From Metaphire vulgaris (taxonomy: Eukaryota; Annelida; Clitellata; Crassiclitellata; Megascolecidae): 64,000 nt of DNA. Below are positions 54,175 to 64,000 of the stretch, one piece after another. The notes under the pieces were generated by a model. It was not told where the DNA came from and ran no database searches. It saw nothing but the letters and a program-made list of their open reading frames with translations. The stretch's first letter is position 1. Every line of letters starts with the position of its first letter. The stretch spans positions 2,604,513 to 2,668,512 of the forward strand of contig CM030849.1 in assembly GCA_018105865.1 (NCBI GenBank), read 5' to 3'. The position numbers were made by a program, and so were the translations under genes.

Positions 54175-54359
54175 AGAACGCTAATATGAAGTGGTGATAT
54201 TTTATTATAAATATTGCAAAATTTCATATCAGAAGTGATATTGACATACTTTACTTAAGTTGTAGGTACCTACCAACAGGAACTGTACACGTGCTCTCTT
54301 TTGGCGTCTACTGTACTTTCCAACGTTATAGTGATATCAATGATCATAATGACTTATAT

Positions 54360-54539
54360 CATTAGCGTCGCCACGGAGGTACAAATGGGGGTAACTGTCT
54401 CCCAACTTGCCCCAGACCACCTACCAGATTCCCGCAAATCCGGTGAGAAAGTTTTTTTGTGGAGGGTGGGGTGGAGTGGGTAAAGAATCTGACACACCAG
54501 CCCCTTCCCCCCAACCAAAAATTCCTGGCGACGCCACTG
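54360..54539. mobile_element. MITE family C copy 7 (diverged)
   Basis: Left end CATTAGCGTCGCCACGG, right end CCTGGCGACGCCACTG, with exact 8-bp duplications ACTTATAT. It inserted shortly after the stop of ANK-cGLR A, between it and an AATAAA at 54653. Confidence 0.85.
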
Positions 54540-54869
54540 ACTTATATAATTGGACTAATTCTCTTTGCCCTATTTTCTATGCTCTCTAGTGAATGCTTGA
54601 TGAGAAATTGACGCACTTATGTACGTAACTGATATGATGTTCTGTTGTTGGAAATAAACCAATATAATAATAAACCAAACCAAAAATTATGCGTATTTTC
54701 ATATGTAAAATAGACAATGTCCTGTAGAAGCGAACATGCAAGTGAAGATAATCGATAAGAGGCCACAAATGCAAATTGTTCAATATATTATTTATTATTA
54801 CATTTTAAATTAAAATATTGAATGTTTCGACAGCTATTCCTAGTAATGCGACGACTCCGAAAGGGGCGG

Positions 54870-54945
54870 GGTCACTTCATGGGCGGCGCTGATTGGCTAG
54901 CCAACCCTCGCTCAACCGAGCGTCGGTATATTATAGGATAAGAGA
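54870..54945 (+). promoter_or_regulatory. promoter-like cluster without obvious gene
   Basis: GGGGCGGGGTCAC (GC-box-like), GCTGATTGGCTAGCC (inverted CCAAT) and TATATTATAGG occur in order within about 75 bp. No coding exon follows before the nested MITEs. Could be chance or the start of a non-coding transcript. Confidence 0.25.
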
Positions 54946-54970
54946 AAGAAAATACAGGGAAAGAGAAGGG

Positions 54971-55343
54971 CAGTGTTTAATCTATAGGCCGTTTCCGGGG
55001 CAGTGGCTGCTCCACCGGGGACCCGTGCCCCCCTATTGAGTGCCTGGCCCCCAAGTGCCCCCCAGTTGGGACCCTATACTTAATGCTACATACATTAAAC
55101 AACAAATGGTTGGCCCCCATAATTAGAAGTTGCCACCCCAACGGCCCCCCACTTGCCAAATCCTAGAGCCGCCACTGTTCCGGGGGAGGGAATTGCCCTC
55201 CCTGGAAATTTCAAAATCCCCGGAAATTTTGGAATACTACATGGACTAACAGCGGCCCTTATCAGAATTCCCCCCGGCTTTGTCAGTTCCCCCCGGCTTT
55301 TTCAGTTTCCTCCCCAGAGTCCAGGAGTCTAGATTAAACACTG
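54971..55343. mobile_element. MITE family D copy 3, interrupted by family B
   Basis: Outer ends CAGTGTTTAATCTATAGG and GTCTAGATTAAACACTG with exact 8-bp duplications GAGAAGGG. A complete family B element sits inside. Confidence 0.95.
55001..55177. mobile_element. MITE family B copy 6, nested in family D
   Basis: Ends CAGTGGCTGCTCCACC and TAGAGCCGCCACTG with exact 8-bp duplications TTCCGGGG taken from the family D target. Confidence 0.95.
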
Positions 55344-55351
55344 GAGAAGGG

Positions 55352-56220
55352 ATGAAAGAGGATATCATAGGTGGCGATCATGGGGTGTCGGGGGTTTCAG
55401 GACACCCCACGTTTGAACCAAAGGGGTGTCCATTGCACACCCCTACATAATCGCTTCAATTCTAGCATCTACAGGAGTTACCTCAAGTTTTGCTGTTAGC
55501 AACAATTTATTTGCGGAGTGACATAGCCAATGGAAGGCCCGTTGAACAGTGGGTGTATAGATTTGTAAAACCTTCAGCGATTTGAAGAAAGTCTCAGACA
55601 GAAAGCACATTTTCATTTGTCCTTCACTTCTTCGCAGTTTGCAAGAATAATCAAATTCGATGTCTCAATTTCGATCTACTTCGATTTAAATGGGGCACTA
55701 GTTTCCATCCGTTTGACACTAAGCACTAGCGCCAACGACTGTACGAGAACGAGGGACATGCAAAAAATGAAAGTCCTGCCAAATATCTTTTGGAATGGCT
55801 AGTCAGTCGATCGAGGGATGACTCGTGTCTTCAAATATCCGATCAATTGCATGACAGGTTTTATAGACAAAAAAAACTCGATTTATATTATTAAAAAACG
55901 TGACGTGGGCCTATATCCAATACGCACTAAAAACCTGATTGATCTCACTTCTAGATCTTTGGAAAATTTGTGAGGCACCGACTGTCACTAGAAAGGAAGG
56001 AGGTGGTATGGGTCATCCCATGGGAGATCTGGACAGTGGACACCCCAAGTTTTGTGGCAAATCGCCGCTTATGGAGGATATAGAGAGTAGAAGAGAGTAC
56101 GGAGGGAAAAGCTCGTGGGAAAAGGGAAACGCGGGGAAGTTAGACAGCGAGAAGAGGAAGAGGGGGGGAATAAACGAACATTTCGGATATTAAATTTTGG
56201 GGAAAGAACCGTTCATTTCT
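55352..56220. other. intergenic, no gene seen
   Basis: Short frames only. Near 55375-55450 there is a GGGGTGTC/GACACCCC inverted arrangement (CATGGGGTGTCGGGGG ... GGGGTGTCCATTGCACACCCC) that may be a small element, not resolved. Confidence 0.4.
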
Positions 56221-56224
56221 GCAT

Positions 56225-56645
56225 AGCATGGGAAACTGTCGTGGCGAACCGTTTTGACAAGGAACCCAGTTACCTTCTTTCAAAACTTTCTGTACAAGCA
56301 AACAAATACTCGACAAGATCCTCGTCTGCAATAGTTCTCTCCCTCTCCCATACTCGGACAGTTCTTGGTTTTCGTGCTTTCTCAGTGGCTGCCCCAAAAC
56401 TCTGGAACTCACTGCCTCAGCATGTTCGCATTGCAAATTCATTACAAATTTTTAGAGCAAGATTAAAAACCCATCTTTTTGACCGGGCTTATCCACCATA
56501 GACTGTCACCCGTTTGTCCGGCCGGATACCCTGGATTTGACCTGTATCTTTAGTGATTTGGATTTGGTGTGCCATCGGTTGATGCTCCTGTGCATTATGA
56601 AAGTGGCGCTATAGAAGTTTAAGATTAGATTAGATCAGGTATAAA
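56225..56645 (+). pseudogene. LINE ORF2 C-terminus with 3' UTR and (AGATT)n tail
   Basis: The frame ends with GFRAFSVAAPKLWNSLPQHV and ARLKTHLFDRAYPP then stop, the C-terminal hallmark of CR1/L2-like LINEs. The 3' part (GGATTTGGTGTGCCATCGG, GTGGCGCTATAGAAGTTTAA) ends in AGATT units. The 5' part is absent, as expected after truncated reverse transcription. It provides the reference for the tail fragments at 3560 and 15925. Confidence 0.8.
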
Positions 56646-57202
56646 TGGAAACAGAGAGTGCATGATGACCAGGTTAGGTCCAACAGACGCATCCAAGAAA
56701 ACAACTTGCAGGATGCTATGACAGATATATTTCTGCCGTTAAATGAAGATAAATTAATTACTTGACGGAGAAGAGTTTAGGCAGACCGGTCGGGGGCGAA
56801 TTTTTAGCACGGGGTGCATTTGGTTGGCCAGTCAGTTGGTAAACTGGTATACTTTGGCTGTTCGTACATATGGATCCGATGCAAGGGAAGTGAATTGTAG
56901 TCATAGCTTTTGCTTTCCACGCCTAAGTTTTTCCAGGGTGAGCAGCTGAGTTCCGACGGGCCTGAGTGGAGGCGAGGGTTTATTAACCCCTTAACCGTGT
57001 ATTTAACTGTAACTCAATGTAAAATGGACGGATATATCCGGGATCCCCAGTTAAGGGGTTAAGAAAATACAGCAACATTCTTCTTAAACTTTCTTCGATC
57101 CGAGACTATGGTCACACTATTATGACCTGGTCTTTTTGCAGATGGATCTGAAGTACCATCGATTGATACCCTTGGGTATTAGAACTGGTGTTATAAAAGT
57201 GA

Positions 57203-57204
<2 letters not shown>

Positions 57205-57279
<75 letters not shown>

Positions 57280-57280
57280 G
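57205..57280. repeat. (ATT)n microsatellite
   Basis: Pure ATT triplets. Confidence 0.97.
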
Positions 57281-57289
57281 GACTATCCC

Positions 57290-57416
57290 TTTCCATTGCT
57301 GCTTATCGTTAGTTGCCCTCATGGCTTGGTAGGTTGTAAGTCCCGTCCAGGTTCGGATGTTGCCGAACCATGTTATCCTCGGCCTTCTTTGAGATCTTCT
57401 TCCTGAATTGGTTTAA
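57290..57416 (-). pseudogene. LINE ORF C-terminal fragment
   Basis: On the minus strand a frame reads RRSQRRPRITWFGNIRTWTG then LTTYQAMRATNDKQQWKG, the C-terminal pattern of endonuclease/reverse-transcriptase LINEs (RP-W...A-D...W). It abuts the ATT tract, which may be its tail or a separate repeat. Confidence 0.6.
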
Positions 57417-57678
57417 TGCTTCAACTGTTATCGCAAGAGGCGAAAACAATAAAGCGATTGGTTGTTCTAATAAGGATGGGTTTCATGAAGATATTAACCC
57501 TCAACTAAACTAATAAACGACCATTGAAGTAGCTCACTAACTCATTAACCACTTACTATTTAACTGAATTTATATGCTTTACTGCATATGCTTCAAACTG
57601 TCAAACTGAGGAATAATATATGGCAAAATAGAGAGAGAGAGAGTGAGAGAGAGAGACAGAGATAGACAGAGATAGAGA

Positions 57679-57873
57679 CAGGGGCGGCGCTGGGTTTTGT
57701 TGGCTGGGTGGGTCTAATGCAATCTACACAACCAGGACCCGGTTCAGACTACCCCCTCCTTCAAAAAAACAAAATTTCTTTGCGTATTTGCAAGATTTGC
57801 TCGGGCGTCCCTGCCCGAGGCTGGGTGGGTCCGGACCCGCGGACCCACCCACCCCGCCTTAGCGCCGCCCATG
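57679..57873. mobile_element. MITE family A copy 2
   Basis: Ends CAGGGGCGGCGCTGG and TTAGCGCCGCCCATG with exact 8-bp duplications GATAGAGA. It inserted into an AG-rich simple-sequence region. Confidence 0.95.
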
Positions 57874-57884
57874 GATAGAGAGAC

Positions 57885-58850
<966 letters not shown>

Positions 58851-59118
58851 CAGTGGCGTAGCCAAGATTTCCGGAAGGGAGGGAGTTTGGTTTTGACTTT
58901 TGACCGTAACCAACTTTCGAAAAATCTTGACAAGCAAAAAAAGGTCATCCTAATTCACGCCTATGGCGCTTAAAAATTTTGGTCAGCAGCCCCAAGAGGG
59001 GTTCAACCCTCAAAACCGCGTCCGAAAATAAAAACTGCATGGAAACACATTAAAAAAATTTTCGTCGGCGCCCAAGAGGGGGTTTTAACCCCAACCCTCT
59101 GGCTTGGCTACGCCACTG
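58851..59118. mobile_element. MITE family C copy 6
   Basis: Ends CAGTGGCGTAGCCAAG and CTTGGCTACGCCACTG with exact 8-bp duplications CTCGAAGT. Contains TTGACAAGCAAAAAAAGGTC. It sits about 315 bp upstream of ANK-cGLR B. Confidence 0.95.
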
Positions 59119-59432
59119 CTCGAAGTAATAGGTTTTAGCGTTGCTAAAGAATACTTTTAATCGAAAATTCAAACGATAACCAAGAAAGTGAATTGATTCC
59201 AAACAGTGAAATTGCGATTCAGATGCGCAATAGATGTGGTGAAGATTAATCTACCAATTGGACTGCATAGTCTTATGCTATATCCACTCTGAGGACTTAG
59301 GAGGCCTAGTTAGCAGTTGAAGTTCCAAAGTGTTAGACCATTTAATTTGCAGTTGAAAGTTTTTGTGTAAGCACATTGCGATACCTTGATTTTGCATTTT
59401 AGACATCAGATACAGGCCTACTGCTTGGATCA

Positions 59433-62400
59433 ATGGGGAACTTGTGTCCCTGTAAAATAAACAAAATAAAGCCCGAAGATGTTACAGATTTAAACAGCGA
59501 GGAACGAAATAACGATTCGGAATCTGTAGCGTTAAAAAATAAATTAATATCAGCAGTTAAAGAGGAAAACAAAGACATCGTGCTTGACGTGCTTTTTAAT
59601 ACATCAGATGTCTTTTCGAAATTGTGGAGCTCGGATTCAATCTCCGAAAAACAGGAAAATAAGCTGGAAACTTGGATAGACGCCATGTGTATAGCAATGG
59701 CGAAAGATACAGAACGTTCTGAAGAAATTATGAATCTTCTCTTGGAGTGTGACGTTATTTGGTGTGTAGAAACTAAAATGGTCGATCGTCTACTGCATCG
59801 ACTTATATCCTATGAAAAGAAAGTCGAAGATAGGCATCTGCGTTTAATTGAAACGCTTTTGAAATCTGGAAAGATCAACGTGAACACAAGAGACCATGAC
59901 GGCAGTACAGCGTTGCATCGGGCTGACGAGGAAAAACTAATATCGTTGCTCATTCATTATGGTGCTGACGTCAATGAAAAGGACAACAAAGGAAGGACTC
60001 CGTTAGGCCTAATGCCTATGTGGGACAAAAGAGATTCAGTTTTGCAGACAATGTTGATAGAGGCAAGAACCTTGGTGGACGTTGACGCTATTGATTGTAA
60101 TGGCCATACGGCCTTAATGCTTGCGGCAAGCGAAGCTCGACCAGATGTTGTTGAATTGCTACTAAATGCCGGAGCATCGGTCCATTTGTCCGATCATCTT
60201 GGGTTTACTGCCCTCCATCATGCCTTATTTCTAGGAATCGACCGTACGTATTACTTTTATAATTCCGTCGAAAAACTACGTACTGTACTACAGTGTTTAA
60301 TCTATAGACTCCTGGACTCCGGGGGGGGGAACTGACAAGGCCGGGCTGGGCAGTCATCTAGGGGGCTGCTGTCAGTTGATGTAGTATGACAAAATTTCCG
60401 GGCGTTAAATAGAAATTTCCGGGGAAGGCAATTCCCCCCCAGAAATTTTAAGACTTAAGTCGACTTGTCAGGAGGGGCCCGTTTGCCCTTCTGCACAGGG
60501 GCCCGGAATTTCTCTCGGCGGGCCTGCTGACATATGGACCAAGGCATTAGATTTCTCTTAAATGTACAGTAATAATTTTTTTCTTAGCTGCATTCAAAAG
60601 TAGACACAAAGATGCTGTGACTTTAACGACTTGTCTGTATAGGCCTAATAACATCGACTAGATTGTTAACTGACAACGCAAATTATTTATAATTGATTGC
60701 AATGACAACTTGCTCACATTAAATAGAGAACTATAGAAGTATGTCAAATTATATGGCGTCACCGCCAATGTATTTTTACGTACTAGGCTATACTCGTATT
60801 TTATTTTTGGACATAAAATACATACGCAGTACGTATTTTATGTCCAAAATATACGTCCCAAATAGTATACGGTACTATGGGAGTATCCACAACTTCTATG
60901 CCCACCAACATAGCCAGTATCTATGCTGGTGGGCAAGAAATATGGCTTCTGCCATTGGTTTTTATTACTAGACAACAATGGTTTATTTTTGGTTTCTAAA
61001 AACTTTCTGCCCACCAGTGGGCGGAGCAACCGGACCTTGTTGGTAAACACTGGATATCCCTATACGCGTATTCTGTTGGGGGACGTAACGTACAGTCGAT
61101 TCTTGCTTATATTAAAATTCGGTTATATATTTATTTAGACTATGATCTTTTCCCACGAAATATTGAAGAATTGAAGAAAAGAAAGGAGATATTCACAATT
61201 TTATATGATGCAAAAGATGAAAGATGCGATTGGTATATGAGAGAAAAAGAATGGATCGGAAAGAAAATAGAAATAGTTGAAATGTTGCTGCAAAGACCAG
61301 ATGTAGATGTGAATGCCTTAAGCTTTGAAAACTTCTCGCCATTGGATATAGCAGAAGTGCAGATTCCAGAAACTCCACAATTAATTAAAGATGATTTGAT
61401 AAAGAAAGGAGCGGTTTTAAACGTTTTCCGTGAAACAGAACCGCAGTCAACAGGTGATTTTCATCTGGATGTCAGATGCAGGTTAGCATTAGAGCGACTC
61501 CTTTGCGACGTGTGTACGAAATATGAGGACGTTTTATCTGCAGATCAATTTCAAAAGAGATTGTTGTCTTTAATCGAGGCATTTCAAGACCAAATCATTC
61601 CAGGCAAAGACAGGCAGGGAAGAACAGCTTTGCATTGTGTCGCAATTTCTTTTGCTATTATTTGGGCATCACATAAAGGCATATTTACAGGGTACGAGGA
61701 GAGAAAAAATAACCTAAGAGATTTGACTAATGCAATTGTGAAAGAGTTGATAAAAATCGGTTGCAGTGTCAATGAAACTGACATTTACGGACGCACTCCA
61801 TTGCATTACGCCAGCTTCATTTTAAAGGACTCGCTTATATCTCACGGAGCAGATGCCTCTATTAAAGATAAAGACGGAAATACTGCAACAGGGATAGACA
61901 AAATACCACAGCAATCTTCCGGTGAGATAGACCAGGCAACTGATCGATCCTATGAAGCATATTTTTTCGAATTAATACATAGGCCTAATGAGCAAATGAA
62001 AATAGAGGTTCAGTGTGTTTGTACCCAAGTTAGACCAGATGACGATAGAGAATTTTGGTATAGAACTATTAAACGATTACCACGGGGAACAGGTCAATAT
62101 GCATTTCGTCATCCCTTAGTTCAACAAATCACAAAAGAGGTGACATGTTTGATGGACGCAATTGCCAAAGAGATTGAAAGACTGGATCCGAGATTTAAAA
62201 TCAAACCCATCCTTGTTGGAAGCTCTAATGAAAAAACAAAGCTTGACAAACCAGATGAATTCGATTTTTGTTTTGTACTTACAAAGATCAGTGAACTTTG
62301 CGAAGTTTCTCATTCTCCAGAACTTCCCACTGGATATGTCCGGCTAAAGCGAAAGCCAACAAAAGCAGACGAAACAAGTGATTTTGACAGTTTATTTGGG

Positions 62401-63315
62401 AAGGATGGAATACTGAACACTGAAAAACTGAAGTGGCAGTTTACAACCATATTAGGTAACGCGCTGGTTAATATTGAAAGTCGGCAGAGTTTCGAGTGGT
62501 ATTTGGAACTGTGTAATCCAGAAATTTCTGACGTTATAAATAAAGTTTCACACATAGCGATGATAAATCCACGGAATTTGTCTTCTGTGGATTCCATTTC
62601 AATCGATATTGTTCCTTGCATTCATATCGATCACTGGTGGCCGGCTGAAGCCATATCCAATGCGAGCGACGAAATAAAGAAATCCGGATGCAATTTAATA
62701 TTTGAGAGTCCTCAAAAACTCTATCCTTGGGTTCCATATTCGGAATCTTGCGCTAGGATTTCATTTGCCAAAGCTGAAAGTGACATGATTAAGCAGAGTT
62801 GTGACAATGCAAGGGAGGCTTACATGAGGGGGAAGACGTGGATTGAGGAGTCACCGTGGAATTTCGGATATATTTTGAAGAATTCCTTTTTGTATTGCAT
62901 TGAAGCCTTAACACCAAGTTCTGAGAAAGCATCTAAGATGGGAATGAGTCTTGAAGAAATGAAATCTAAATTCCGTAAAATGGATCGTTATTTGTGGTTG
63001 AAGTGTCTTATGAGATGTCATCTTGAGTTTGTTTTACAGGATTTCTGTCCGTGTTATTTTATTCCGAATTGCAGTTCTCCGATAGGAAAAATCACACTTA
63101 AAGGATATCATTTGGATTGGCTGAGAGATGATTGCATATTTCACAAGAATAAAATATCTAACTTTCTCGAGTTATGCAAAAATGCATATGAGCTTTATCG
63201 GAGGACTGTAAATGACACTAAGTCTTGTTACCAGTTTCCTGTGCCCAATCTACTGTGGGAACGTTTTGATCGAAATCATTTGATCGGAAGTCTTTGTGAG
63301 ATTGCGTACAAGTAA
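59433..63315 (+). CDS. ankyrin-repeat cGAS-like receptor B (ANK-cGLR)
   Basis: Paralogue of the gene at 50185, with the same two-exon structure (59433-60243 and 61139-63315, phase 1) and about 995 residues. Ankyrin units include GSTALHRADEEKLISLLIHY, then GADVNEKDNKGRTP, and GHTALMLAASEARPDVVELL; a degenerate middle follows, then GRTALHCVA and GRTPLHYASFILKDSLISHG. The nucleotidyltransferase has G631-S-S, E644-F-D646 (PDEFDFCFVL) and D760 (SISIDIVPCIHI), so all three metal-binding acids are kept as in copy A. The shared Cys-rich stretch CPCYFIPNCSSP near the end may be structural. The start MGNLCPCK carries Gly2 and Cys5/Cys7, which could allow lipid attachment, unlike A (MEILYTRK). The upstream sequence is homologous to that of A, including an acceptor-like GCATTTTAG. 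Function as a nucleic-acid sensor is inferred from family membership. Confidence 0.9.
60291..60440. mobile_element. MITE family D copy 4, right end lost
   Basis: Starts CAGTGTTTAATCTATAGACT with CTGGACTCCGG and AAAATTTCCGGG blocks. The CTAGATTAAACACTG end is absent. It begins 48 bp beyond the donor of ANK-cGLR B exon 1. Confidence 0.8.
60805..60849. other. 17-bp-arm inverted repeat in ANK-cGLR B intron
   Basis: TTTTGGACATAAAATAC and its exact complement GTATTTTATGTCCAAAA are separated by 11 bases. Same arms as the palindrome in the intron of paralogue A. Confidence 0.9.
60899..60935. other. second inverted repeat in ANK-cGLR B intron
   Basis: TGCCCACCAACATAG and CTATGCTGGTGGGCA match as complements at 14 of 15 positions around a 7-base loop. 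Confidence 0.85.
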
Positions 63316-63435
63316 TCTAAAACTGATTTAACAATGTGTATGGGCTGCGATGAATTTTGCAGATTTCTGCAATCTTAATTTCTGGTCGACTATAAGTTTA
63401 ATTGAAATTTCATTCAATCATCGATTTGTTTTTCA

Positions 63436-63479
<44 letters not shown>

Positions 63480-63727
63480 AATTTTTTATCGCAACAAATA
63501 AGTTCTGACAAATAGAATATATGTTTGCAAAAACGGCGCAAGCGATAAATGTAGGTATTATATGTAGTATGCTGTGGCAAAATTATGAAAATGATAGCTA
63601 ATAAAAGTAATAATTATTATTAATTAAAGTTGAGGTTTTGCATAAATAAGAAGTCAATAATAAATAGCTGAAAAGTCCTTTCAGTCTAAGTCTAGAGTGT
63701 TCATTAGGTGGCTCTTTGCCTTGAACA
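63316..63727. other. 3' flank of ANK-cGLR B
   Basis: Contains a pure TA tract (63438-63478). No canonical AATAAA signal is obvious close to the stop, and no further gene is seen. Confidence 0.5.
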
Positions 63728-63897
63728 CAGTGGCGGTTCCACCGGGGGGGCAGGGGGAGCCCGTTCTCCCTATTGAGTGCCTGGCCCCCAGTGGCCCCCA
63801 TGTTGGGACCATATACTTAATGATACATACATTAAACAACAAATGGTTGCCCCCCATGATTAGGCCCCCCACTTGCCAAATCCTGGAGCCGCCACTG
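63728..63897. mobile_element. MITE family B copy 7
   Basis: Ends CAGTGGCGGTTCCACC and TGGAGCCGCCACTG with exact 8-bp duplications CTTGAACA. Confidence 0.95.
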
Positions 63898-64000
63898 CTT
63901 GAACATAAATAATAAGCGAGTAAAGATGTGTGGCTTAGTATACCTCTTTTAGACGAGATCAGAATCGCTTAAATAGGGGGTCGTGATCGAGCCATTGAAG

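Overview
The window looks like nuclear DNA of a marine invertebrate animal, probably a non-vertebrate deuterostome (echinoderm, hemichordate or similar). The grounds are GT-AG introns, animal-specific gene families, abundant TAGGCCTA-type octamers, heavy trinucleotide microsatellites and many short hAT-like non-autonomous transposons. The species assignment is inference only. No prokaryotic or CRISPR features are present.

Layout. 1-12.5 kb: no gene found; microsatellites, MITEs and tandem repeats. 12.5-20.2 kb (minus): a TIA-1/TIAR-like RNA-binding protein gene. I assembled eleven coding exons by matched splice phases, plus a possible twelfth; all three RRMs and a Q/Y/G-rich tail are visible, with a one-base frameshift in RRM3 as given. 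21.0-21.4 kb (plus): intronless LSm10 (U7 snRNP), head to head with the TIA gene across about 0.8 kb. 26.4-33.9 kb (minus): an immunoglobulin-superfamily receptor (short leader, three Ig domains, one membrane span, cytoplasmic tail). Its tail exon is phase-compatible with a downstream exon encoding a complete kelch propeller, so the best model is an Ig-TM-kelch receptor. 39.6-44.2 kb (plus): a secreted PAN/apple plus fibrinogen-related (FReD) protein in five exons. 50.2-54.2 and 59.4-63.3 kb (plus): two tandem paralogues, each two coding exons and about 990 residues, with N-terminal ankyrin repeats fused to a cGAS/Mab-21-type nucleotidyltransferase that keeps the GSS and E-x-D...D catalytic residues.

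Between the genes lie truncated LINE fragments, a mariner transposase relic and about eight MITE families. Most MITEs have CAG...CTG ends and 8-bp target duplications, which can be read directly in more than a dozen copies.

Functionally, LSm10 and TIA are housekeeping RNA-metabolism genes. The Ig-kelch receptor, PAN-FReD protein and ANK-cGLR pair are all of types used in invertebrate recognition or immunity, so the right-hand two thirds may be a loose innate-recognition neighbourhood (inference). The two most notable items are the ANK-cGLR tandem pair and the putative Ig-TM-kelch receptor.
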